The translations under genes and the position numbers were made by a program. From Shewanella canadensis (GTDB lineage Bacteria; Pseudomonadota; Gammaproteobacteria; Enterobacterales; Shewanellaceae): a stretch of 47,034 nt of DNA. Numbering within the stretch: the stretch's first letter is position 1; each line of letters opens with the position of its first letter. The notes beneath the pieces are model-generated. The model did no database searches and was not told the origin of the DNA. It worked only from the letters and a program-made list of their open reading frames with translations. The stretch covers positions 1 through 47,034 of the forward strand of contig NZ_RXNU01000022.1 of assembly GCF_003966225.1 (NCBI RefSeq), given 5' to 3'. Below are positions 17,062 through 23,553 of this stretch, in pieces.

Positions 17062-17318
17062 AGCCTATGGCATGCCACGAATAACTAAACACCTTAATGA
17101 TGCTTAGTATCAATTGTTTTGGGATATTAGCTATATCGATAAGCAATACCGGTAAAGATACAGGTGGAGCAAGCTTCAAATCATTGTTGGGAGGAATAAA
17201 GTGAAAATATCCGGCATAACACAACTACTCGAGATGGGTTCATCATTCGCAGCCTGTTGAAGGTTATAGAGCAGGGCAATTAGCACAACTTTATAACCAT
17301 CTATCAGGAATACAGACA

Positions 17319-18701
17319 ATGAAAAAATCACTTATCGCTTTATCACTCGCGCTCACCACTGCCTTTACGGCTAATGCAACGGTTACTTACCATGAGCCCG
17401 ATGCCCAGATGGAAACCAACCTTAATGCCTATGGTGCCGGGGTCGAGAATTGGGAAGAGGCAAGGCTCACTCAACTGACCATGGCCGACTCTCACCTTTA
17501 TCATCGCTATGCATTAATCCACAACAACCCAGAGAAAGCGATGGAGTTAAAAGTCATCGGTGGATTGGATGTATCGAAAATAATGCTGGACAACGTGATC
17601 CCAGGCAAGCAAATCAGCCTCTATGATGTGATGCGAGACAGGGCTTCTATTCAAAACTATGTCGTAATGAACAAGAAAGGCGAAATCATAGCCGAAGATT
17701 ACTGGAACGGTACAGACAAAAATACCAAAAACCACATCATGTCGGCGCATAAATCATTCACATCGATGGCGATATTCATCGCAGAGCGTGAAGGCTTCTT
17801 AAAGATGTCTGATCCTATCGGAAAGTTCGCTCCAGAGGTCAAAGGAACTCAGTGGGAAAATATCCCACTGCAGAACTTTGCCGATATGAGCGCCGGTGTG
17901 GTAGACCTGCCCGATTCTCGTCCCGATTACCATTGGGGTTCCTATGGAGCCGGTACTACTGGCTCTTGGGACAGCAACATGCCATCGGTGATGGGTTATA
18001 ACGGACTGCATGTCGTTGATGGTCATTTAGTACCTAAAGCCGATAACCTCGGCCAATTGAATACATTCAGTGACTATCTGAAAATCTTCGCGACCACGAC
18101 AGCACCTAAGTATGCACCCGGTGAGGTTTATGAGTACAAAGATGTGAATACTGAAATGCTTGGCCTGGCGATTGTACGTAGCTCCGGGCTAACACTTTCT
18201 GAATTCTTCGAAAAGTACTTGTGGTCTGAGGGTGGTTTCACCTCTGACATGACAATGTACGTTAACCAAGCAAATGAGTCTGCAGCATCCGGTTCAGCCA
18301 ACATGACTGCTCGTGATTTCGCTATCGGCTCTTTACTCATGGCCAATGGAGGTAAAAATCATCTGGGCGAACAGGTTCTTCCTAAAGCATATGTTGACGC
18401 AGTGATTAATGGTGATGATAGTGTGAAAGCTGCTTGGTCAAAAGTCTCTTACGAATACAAGATCTTCCCGACAGCTTTCTATAAGAACCAGTGGCGTACG
18501 GCTACGCACCCGGTAACCGGTCGCACTATCTCCACCATGATTGGTGTGAATGGTCAGTACTCTGCGTTCGACCATGAAAATGGTAATGTCATCTCTATCT
18601 CGGGGGCTTATCGTCAGCCCTCGGGACAACAGATGGTGATGTTGTATATGTTCGATACCATGTTCACCATCTTCGATAAGTTAGCCGCTAACGCTAACTA
18701 G
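17319..18701 (+). CDS. Secreted beta-lactamase-fold serine hydrolase (S12 type)
   Basis: Predicted periplasmic or secreted hydrolase with the class C beta-lactamase/esterase fold. The 460-residue product has a signal peptide ending TANA (residue 20). The catalytic Ser142-x-x-Lys145 lies in MSAHKSFTSM, and a Tyr-containing second motif lies around YEYKDVNTEMLG. Related proteins include esterases and 6-aminohexanoate-dimer hydrolases. The sequence does not fix the substrate, and nothing indicates antibiotic resistance. Monocistronic, followed by a hairpin terminator at 18740. Confidence 0.85.
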   Translation: MKKSLIALSLALTTAFTANATVTYHEPDAQMETNLNAYGAGVENWEEARLTQLTMADSHLYHRYALIHNNPEKAMELKVIGGLDVSKIMLDNVIPGKQISLYDVMRDRASIQNYVVMNKKGEIIAEDYWNGTDKNTKNHIMSAHKSFTSMAIFIAEREGFLKMSDPIGKFAPEVKGTQWENIPLQNFADMSAGVVDLPDSRPDYHWGSYGAGTTGSWDSNMPSVMGYNGLHVVDGHLVPKADNLGQLNTFSDYLKIFATTTAPKYAPGEVYEYKDVNTEMLGLAIVRSSGLTLSEFFEKYLWSEGGFTSDMTMYVNQANESAASGSANMTARDFAIGSLLMANGGKNHLGEQVLPKAYVDAVINGDDSVKAAWSKVSYEYKIFPTAFYKNQWRTATHPVTGRTISTMIGVNGQYSAFDHENGNVISISGAYRQPSGQQMVMLYMFDTMFTIFDKLAANAN

Positions 18702-18739
18702 TTGGCAAATAGCTCACAAAAACAGATAACGCCCTACCT

Positions 18740-18767
18740 AAGGCCAAGCTCACTGAGCTTGGCCTTT
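18740..18767 (+). terminator. Hairpin terminator of the serine hydrolase gene
   Basis: AAGGCCAAGCTC pairs with GAGCTTGGCCTT (12 bp, 3-nt loop). The T-run is short, so termination may be weak. Confidence 0.65.
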
Positions 18768-18779
18768 CACCACTCAGGG

Positions 18780-18872
18780 TGGCAACTGCCGACTTCCTCA
18801 AGCATCAAACGGGCTTCGTTATCGGCGAGGGTGCCTCACCCATGAGCTCTATAAAGCCAGCTTTGCCATCAC
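18780..18872 (+). pseudogene. nagD: Relic of a second nagD copy, internal fragment
   Basis: These 93 bp match nagD at 21107-21209 closely, apart from a 9-bp deletion, a 1-bp frameshift deletion and scattered substitutions. The fragment begins abruptly at TGGCAAC and stops at CATCAC, exactly the base where the other nagD copy is interrupted; the next bases (CGTGGTGTAG) no longer match. It encodes remains of the segment TADFLKHQTG to KAGFTIT. It is a decayed duplicate and not expressed as a protein. Confidence 0.85.
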
Positions 18873-18939
18873 CGTGGTGTAGTCAAAGTTGAAATTAAAA
18901 AAAACACCTAAAAAAGTGGCTTTATGCTGAAATTCAATT

Positions 18940-20505
18940 CTACTGAGTCTGTTTCTTAACCTTAAGAATAGTATCGATGGCCTGTGTCATAATAGACATG
19001 TTCTTAGCATCTAACTTTGAAGTTGGCTGCTGGCTTTCAAACAGCTTCATAATGATCTCTACTTTAAGTTTCTTGCTTTGCTCAAGGCGCTGGGCTCTTG
19101 TTAGAGCAAAGTCATTAGCTAGTGAAACAGAAATTTGCTCTGCAAGTATCGATGCTTTAAGCATATTCATTCTGTCTTTATTTAGTGAAATAATATGGTT
19201 TACAGTGAAGAACAACAACGCCAGAAAACCAGTCAGTAGAACTGTAGTTGCTAAGATTAATGGTGAGCGGCTGAGTAACAGCTGCCAAATGTTCGTGTCT
19301 TGTGCAGTGTTGAATGAACCTATCAGTGAAGAAGCCCTATCGTAAACTTCCCAAAAAATGAAGCTAGTGAATCCAATCAGAGTAAGAGCTAACAGCATAT
19401 AACAGCCCAGCTGAATACGGCTTTCTTTCATATGACCACTTAAATCACGAGTGTAAGTGTCGGCTTTAGCCGTACCTTTAGATATTTTTTCGTGCACACT
19501 CTCCAACTCCAAGTGCTTAGATTTTATCTGTTGTTCAATCGTGCTAATACTGTTATTTAACTCAACTTCCTTTAAATACAAATTCTTCTTTGTAAGTATG
19601 GCTTCATTATTTTTTTTGAGTAAAACACTTACTTCACCATTAAGTTCATGCAGTTTTAAAGAGCTTGAATCCAAAGACTTTCGCTCCCTTGAAATATCTT
19701 CCTTAACAGATTTTAAAATCCCTTTATCCTGTGAAATAAATACGTCTAACCGGCCTTTTTCTTCTTGTAATGTTGAAATCTGTGTCGACAATTGATCGAC
19801 CTCAGATCTTTTAGATTTTATTCTTTCTCTCGTTAAATTAAAATAATTCTGAATGCCTCCTCTGATGCTAGAAGCTACAGAGAACATTTCAGCTTTAACC
19901 TCAAGCAAATTTTCCATCACTTTAGAAACATCTGAAGGAGTAGTGCTGACAACTTCAACCGACACGATGGAAATAGGTAAATTAAAATAAAATCCAATTA
20001 TCTGACTATTCACTTCATATACAATTCGACTTTTCTTCCTCCCATCGATGATAGGCTCAGTGGTTTGTAATTTTTTTGACGGTTCTTGAATATAAAAACC
20101 AGTAAGGTCACTTTGATGACCACTTTGAACTACAACCTCAATGGTTTTTACATAGTGAGCTCTGGAAAATAGTAGAACATATGGATTATTAGTAGCGGTA
20201 TATGCAGCTTCAAAAAAATTGCTATTATTAAGCACATTCTCTACGCGTTTGTTCTTCCTATCTTCTTTTCCATCACCGTTATAGCCAATTTCACTTAGAG
20301 GCTGACCGTTACAAAGAAGCAATGAATTGTTAACATTTAACTTTGATACGATATTACTTTCAACTTCAGACAAACTACTTTGTAATTTTTGAAACTGTAA
20401 TAATGAATATTCATTTGCAGTTTCAATTTTTTTCAAATGATCCAAAAATTCATTATCTTCTAAATTTTTTGCTCTGTCTGACATTCTTCCTTCTACACCC
20501 ATCAC
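18940..20505 (-). CDS. Coiled-coil protein with two membrane helices, function unknown
   Basis: Not recognised. The 521-residue product has an N-terminal mixed domain at about 1-200, a long coiled coil at about 225-345 (Lys/Glu/Ser/Leu-rich), two membrane helices at about 366-386 and 416-438, and a helical C-terminal tail. No catalytic motif is visible. The start is uncertain; codon 8 (ATG at 20484) is an alternative. The gene is clearly more AT-rich than the surrounding core genes and lies between a nagD relic and the disrupted nagD, so it is probably acquired. Membrane-anchored coiled-coil proteins occur in defence islands, but that is only context here. Confidence 0.75.
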   Translation of the reverse strand: MMGVEGRMSDRAKNLEDNEFLDHLKKIETANEYSLLQFQKLQSSLSEVESNIVSKLNVNNSLLLCNGQPLSEIGYNGDGKEDRKNKRVENVLNNSNFFEAAYTATNNPYVLLFSRAHYVKTIEVVVQSGHQSDLTGFYIQEPSKKLQTTEPIIDGRKKSRIVYEVNSQIIGFYFNLPISIVSVEVVSTTPSDVSKVMENLLEVKAEMFSVASSIRGGIQNYFNLTRERIKSKRSEVDQLSTQISTLQEEKGRLDVFISQDKGILKSVKEDISRERKSLDSSSLKLHELNGEVSVLLKKNNEAILTKKNLYLKEVELNNSISTIEQQIKSKHLELESVHEKISKGTAKADTYTRDLSGHMKESRIQLGCYMLLALTLIGFTSFIFWEVYDRASSLIGSFNTAQDTNIWQLLLSRSPLILATTVLLTGFLALLFFTVNHIISLNKDRMNMLKASILAEQISVSLANDFALTRAQRLEQSKKLKVEIIMKLFESQQPTSKLDAKNMSIMTQAIDTILKVKKQTQ

Positions 20506-20895
20506 CCTTTTCCCTCTTCTTTTAAGCTGGTAAGGGTGAAAGCCTCTGCCAGCCTGTATTCTTCTTATGCTGTCATGTACTCAGGCACTACATAACACAA
20601 AAATATTTAATAAATTCAGAAGCATGTTACACCTATTGATAACCATTGTGAATACAGGCTTTAAGGCTTTTCGAACTGAGAACTTCACTTTATTGAGAGA
20701 CAAATTTCAGGTCCTGTAACCCAGGAAAGCACATCTCTATGCCCCCAATCACTCAGCCCTTTTTAATTTGGCATGATCCGGAACCCCAAACGTAAATCCC
20801 AGATAAAAGTCATTGTAATTGCGGCTAAATTGGCATTATATAAAGCAATCTGGTTAAACAAAGCACTGATTTCACAATTCAAGCGAGATCTATTA
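20506..20895. other. Non-coding stretch before disrupted nagD
   Basis: About 390 bp, AT-rich. I see no gene, no copy of the cassette-end repeats and no inverted ends. It should contain the promoters of the coiled-coil gene (minus) and of nagD (plus). Confidence 0.5.
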
Positions 20896-21225
20896 ATGAA
20901 AAATATTATTTGCGATATCGACGGCGTTTTACTGCACAACAATAAACTGATCCCCGGTAGTGATAAGTTCATCCACCGAGTTTTAGAACAAGGTAACCCC
21001 TTGGTCATCCTGACCAACTATCCGGTGCAAACCGGCAAAGATCTGCAAAACAGACTCGGCGCTGCGGGCCTCAATGTCCCCGAAGAGTGTTTCTACACCT
21101 CGGCGATGGCAACGGCCGACTTTCTCAAGCATCAAACGGGTAATAAAGCCTTCGTTATCGGTGAGGGCGCCCTCACCCATGAGCTTTATAAAGCGGGTTT
21201 TACCATCACAGCAGTTTGTTACTAA
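20896..21225 (+). pseudogene. nagD: nagD 5' part, interrupted by cassette insertion
   Basis: Codons 1-105 encode the N-terminal part of the HAD-family UMP/nucleotide phosphatase NagD: the nucleophile motif CDIDGVLLHNN, then ILTNYPVQTGKDL and FYTSAMATADFL. After GFTIT the frame runs into the inserted unit and ends at AVCY plus stop (21225). The missing part resumes at 22413. Joining the outer CATCAC copies restores ...GFTIT-DINPDF... in frame, as in Escherichia coli NagD. The fragment lacks the HAD cap and the last motif, so it should be inactive. Confidence 0.92.
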
Positions 21226-21237
21226 TTGCACTCGTAA
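21210..21237 (+). repeat. Left-end repeat, copy 1
   Basis: 28 bases beginning AGCAGTTTGTTACTAATTGC, matching 25 of 28 with the copy at 21346. Weaker similarity continues (CCTCTC, ATTTTAAAA) for about 25 more bases. Confidence 0.85.
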
Positions 21238-21280
21238 TATTGCCTCTCACACGATTTTAAAAGAACACTCGCTTATCATC

Positions 21281-21317
21281 TTAAACACATCAGATTTTTG
21301 TTGTTATAGTAAGGGTT
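21281..21317 (+). repeat. Right-end repeat, copy 1
   Basis: 37 bases beginning TTAAACACATCAG and ending ATAGTAAGGGTT, matching 36 of 37 with the copy at 22354-22390. Confidence 0.9.
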
Positions 21318-21345
21318 ACTCCGCTTAAGCAGGTCACCCCATCAC

Positions 21346-21373
21346 AGCGGTTTGTTACTAATTGCACCTGTAA
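21346..21373 (+). repeat. Left-end repeat, copy 2
   Basis: 28 bases beginning AGCGGTTTGTTACTAATTGC; see copy 1. The core can form a small imperfect hairpin (GCRGTT against AATTGC). Confidence 0.85.
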
Positions 21374-21433
21374 ACCCTCTCGCTCAGCATCACAAACTCC
21401 ATTTTAAAACAGTCAGTTACCTCCCCTATTTCA

Positions 21434-21461
21434 TTGCCTTATTTGTGTATCTCGGTAGAAT
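21434..21461 (+). promoter_or_regulatory. Predicted promoter inside unit 2
   Basis: TTGCCT (21434-21439), 16-nt spacer, TAGAAT (21456-21461). The leader to the ATG at 21493 would be about 25 nt, so the cargo gene would not depend on nagD transcription. Confidence 0.5.
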
Positions 21462-21492
21462 GTTCTTAATAGAACCATTTTGTGAGGCATGG

Positions 21493-22329
21493 ATGGATAA
21501 GCAAGAAGTGACAGACTCTATGAAAGTAGAGATCATTACAGAGTTAAGCAGACTAAGAAATAGACTTATTGACGAAGTTGCTCCTGCATTTCAAAACAAG
21601 GGTTCAAACTTTGGTGCTCAAAGATTTGTTGCATGGAAAAAAGCAGTATCAAGCTTTTATGAAGAATCACTACCTTGTGAACAACTGCGATTTAAAGGAA
21701 TGTTTAATACTTTTGTTTTGGTTATCAAAGCGACTGATTTAGAAACATTCTGGAATAATGATGGGAATCGCATGGTAGCTTACATGGATTCTCTTATGCT
21801 TGACATCAAAAATGGTGAGTATGATTTCACTCCAATCAACAAGGACGTTAAGCAAGTGGATATAATACCTGTAACACCTACAGTAAAATCTAAGAAAGTG
21901 TTTATCGTTCACGGCCATGATGGTGAAGTTAAATCTCGCACTGAAGCTTTTCTTCGAAAACATGGATTCGACCCAATTATTTTACATCTTAAAGCAAGTG
22001 GTAATAAAACCATTATTGAAAAGTTGGAGCACAACACAAAAGATGTGGGCTATGGAATAGTTCTATACACACCTGATGATATGGGTGAAGTAAAAATCAA
22101 AGCAACTGACGGAGACTTAGCACTTAGAGCACGCCAAAACGTCATTTTTGAGCATGGATATTTGATGGGACTTATTGGACGACCTAATGTAGCAGCAATC
22201 GTTGAAGGCAATGTTGAGCTACCTAGTGACATCAATGGTATTGTTTACATCCCAAATGGTGCTTGGGAGATTGATCTTTTAAGAGAACTACGTGAAGCAG
22301 GCTACACCATCGATCCAAATAATTTGTAG
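21493..22329 (+). CDS. TIR-like nucleotide-binding protein (PF10137 type), candidate defence effector
   Basis: The 278-residue product has a helical N-terminal region (1-115) of unknown fold and a C-terminal domain at about 135-278 with the signatures of the predicted nucleotide-binding, TIR-like family: VFIVHGHD (136-143), NKTIIEKLE, VLYTPDD (190-196), RARQNVIFEHGYLMG (212-226) and ELPSDINGI. Glu220 in FEHGY is the candidate NADase-type glutamate (inference). Relatives are effectors in Pycsar and TIR-STING antiphage systems. The frame is open from 21352, but the upstream part translates end-repeat DNA, and GAGG lies 6 nt before the ATG at 21493. No cyclase or sensor gene is adjacent. Confidence 0.85.
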   Translation: MDKQEVTDSMKVEIITELSRLRNRLIDEVAPAFQNKGSNFGAQRFVAWKKAVSSFYEESLPCEQLRFKGMFNTFVLVIKATDLETFWNNDGNRMVAYMDSLMLDIKNGEYDFTPINKDVKQVDIIPVTPTVKSKKVFIVHGHDGEVKSRTEAFLRKHGFDPIILHLKASGNKTIIEKLEHNTKDVGYGIVLYTPDDMGEVKIKATDGDLALRARQNVIFEHGYLMGLIGRPNVAAIVEGNVELPSDINGIVYIPNGAWEIDLLRELREAGYTIDPNNL

Positions 22330-22353
22330 TTTCTTGACATATAAAACCCTTAC

Positions 22354-22390
22354 TTAAACACATCAGGTTTTTGTTGTTATAGTAAGGGTT
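22354..22390 (+). repeat. Right-end repeat, copy 2, with a 10-bp inverted repeat
   Basis: 36 of 37 bases match copy 1. Here it lies within a perfect hairpin: AACCCTTACT (22345-22354) pairs with AGTAAGGGTT (22381-22390) around a 26-nt loop. This may also terminate the cargo transcript, although no T-run follows. Confidence 0.88.
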
Positions 22391-22398
22391 GCCTAAAG

Positions 22399-22851
22399 TT
22401 GTCAGGCGCGAGCATCACCGATATCAACCCCGACTTTGTCATCGTCGGCGAGACACGTTCCTATAACTGGGAGATGATCCATAAGGCAGCGCGCTTCGTC
22501 GTCGAAGGAGCCCGCTTTATTGCAACCAACCCCGATACCCATGGCCCCTCTTTTAGCCCGGCCTGCGGAGCCCTGTGTGCGCCCATCGAGCGTATCAGTG
22601 GTCGCATGCCCTTTTATGTCGGTAAACCCAGTTCATGGATTATCCGTTCTGCCTTAAACCATATCGAAGGCCACTCGGAAAATACCATTATTATTGGCGA
22701 CAATATGAAGACTGATATTTTGGCGGGTTTTCAGGCGGGTCTTGAAACGGTACTGGTCACCAGTGGCGTCAGCCAGCTCAAAGATATTGAGCTGGAGCCA
22801 TTCAGACCTAACCATATCTTTAACTGCGCAGCCGATATAGACATAGTTTAA
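22399..22851 (+). pseudogene. nagD: nagD 3' part, separated from its start
   Basis: From 22413 onward this encodes residues 106-248 of NagD: NPDFVIVGETRSYNW, then YVGKPSSWIIRSAL and the last HAD motif IIGDNMKTDILAG. The open frame can start at a TTG at 22399 (LSGASIT...), whose first codons lie in the 22-base flank of unit 2. A separate C-terminal peptide might be made, but it lacks the nucleophile domain. Apart from the insertion the reading frame is intact, which suggests the disruption is recent or reversible. Confidence 0.92.
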
Positions 22852-22903
22852 AAGCTATAAGTTTAAAAACCATTAGTTTAAAAGCTTTAAGTTTAAAACC
22901 TAT
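22845..22903. repeat. 15-bp tandem repeat, four copies
   Basis: Four consecutive units starting AGTTTAAAA (22845, 22860, 22875, 22890), the last one base short. Unit tails vary (GCTATA, ACCATT, GCTTTA, CCTAT). The first unit overlaps the nagD stop codon. Confidence 0.9.
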
Positions 22904-22927
22904 GGATATAATACTCAGCCCGTTGAG

Positions 22928-22953
22928 ATAGCCCGCTTTTCAAAGCGGGCTAT
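22928..22953. terminator. Hairpin after nagD
   Basis: ATAGCCCGCTTT pairs with AAAGCGGGCTAT, a perfect 12-bp palindrome with 2 central bases. No T-run follows, so it may be a processing or stability element and not a classical terminator. Confidence 0.5.
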
Positions 22954-23142
22954 TGCCATTTATAAATCAAGCTACAGAGGTATTTTCCAGCTCTTACATA
23001 GCCAACACCATTCCAAGCCCCACTTCCAACACTATTATTAACTTTTATAACCAGCGATAACCGGCATTACTAAGACTCTTATTGATGTCTGGTTAAAGAT
23101 ACATTTGTAACATCTGGATATATTCTGAAGTTAGAGGCGTTT

Positions 23143-23331
23143 ATGGGGAATTCTACATCTGTGTTTGGTTTTTTGTGGTCACTGTGTTCGATAGTCGCAT
23201 TTTTTTGCATCAAATATACGGCTCACGGAACGATGAACTTATTTTCGTTAATTTGCGGCACGCTGGTTGCGTGCATAGGGTTAGTGTTAATCACACTTAA
23301 AGGCGACTTCAGATCGGTTAATCATCCGTAA
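23143..23331 (+). CDS. Small two-helix membrane protein, hypothetical
   Basis: 62 residues with two likely membrane helices (VFGFLWSLCSIVAFFCI and LFSLICGTLVACIGLVLIT) and a short charged tail. GAGG lies 6 nt before the ATG. Not recognised. It stands alone between nagD and the M28 peptidase gene. The hydrophobic pattern and ribosome site favour a real gene, but a frame this short could be chance. Confidence 0.5.
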   Translation: MGNSTSVFGFLWSLCSIVAFFCIKYTAHGTMNLFSLICGTLVACIGLVLITLKGDFRSVNHP

Positions 23332-23372
23332 TAACATACTTGAACCGAATAAAGCACTTTATCGCTAGCTAT

Positions 23373-23536
23373 AGAGGGGGGATATGAGTCAGCCTTCTCT
23401 TTGCTCTCTTGCTTGGCCTCTTACGTTGGTGCAACACAAGGTAACACTTTTCTGCCATCCCCCTCTTGTCAAAGCGGGCAATTTTCCTTCATCATGTTCG
23501 CCGACTATTTTAATAAGTCATTCTAAGTCAGAATAA
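23373..23536 (+). other. G-run inverted repeat and a 50-codon open frame
   Basis: AGAGGGGGGAT (23373-23383) and ATCCCCCTCT (23457-23466) form an inverted repeat 73 bases apart. The first arm would also act as a Shine-Dalgarno for an ATG at 23384 that opens a 50-residue frame ending at 23536, 17 bp before the M28 gene. The peptide (MSQPSLCSLAWPL...) resembles nothing I know. Either a leader peptide or chance. Confidence 0.25.
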
Positions 23537-23553
23537 CAATAATAACAGGACCA

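Larger units (their letters stand above)
21210..21345 (+). mobile_element. Cassette-like insertion unit 1 (empty, 136 bp)
   Basis: Starts directly after CATCAC (21204-21209) with the left-end repeat and ends with the 37-base right-end repeat, 22 further bases and CATCAC (21340-21345). It holds no gene. Both end repeats recur in unit 2 in the same order and orientation, and the 22-base spacing between the right repeat and CATCAC is identical in both units. The last 19 bases (AAGCAGGTCACCCCATCAC) resemble nagD itself at 21191-21209. No recombinase or transposase is present, so movement in trans is inferred. Confidence 0.7.
21346..22418 (+). mobile_element. Cassette-like insertion unit 2 carrying a TIR-like protein
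   Basis: 1073 bp bounded by CATCAC on both sides (21340-21345 and 22413-22418). Same left-end and right-end repeats as unit 1, with one cargo gene in between read in the same direction as nagD. The right end again has 22 bases between the repeat and CATCAC. An extra CATCAC occurs inside at 21388-21393. It is inserted directly behind unit 1, which suggests the unit-1 junction was itself used as a target. Confidence 0.72.

Noticed and set aside
17033..17224. 63-residue minus-strand frame after the hypothetical protein
   Set aside because: It overlaps the end of the plus-strand gene and has no ribosome site or recognisable domain.
21074..21328. 84-residue frame across the nagD/unit 1 junction
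   Set aside because: It is out of frame with nagD in its first part and translates end-repeat DNA in the second.
21352..21492. 47-residue N-terminal extension of the TIR-like protein
   Set aside because: It would translate the left-end region of unit 2, while a promoter and a Shine-Dalgarno sit just before the ATG at 21493.
21210..22418. Integron attC cassettes as the explanation of the nagD inserts
   Set aside because: I could not find paired RYYYAAC/GTTRRRY core sites at the unit boundaries, and no integrase gene is present. Not fully excluded.
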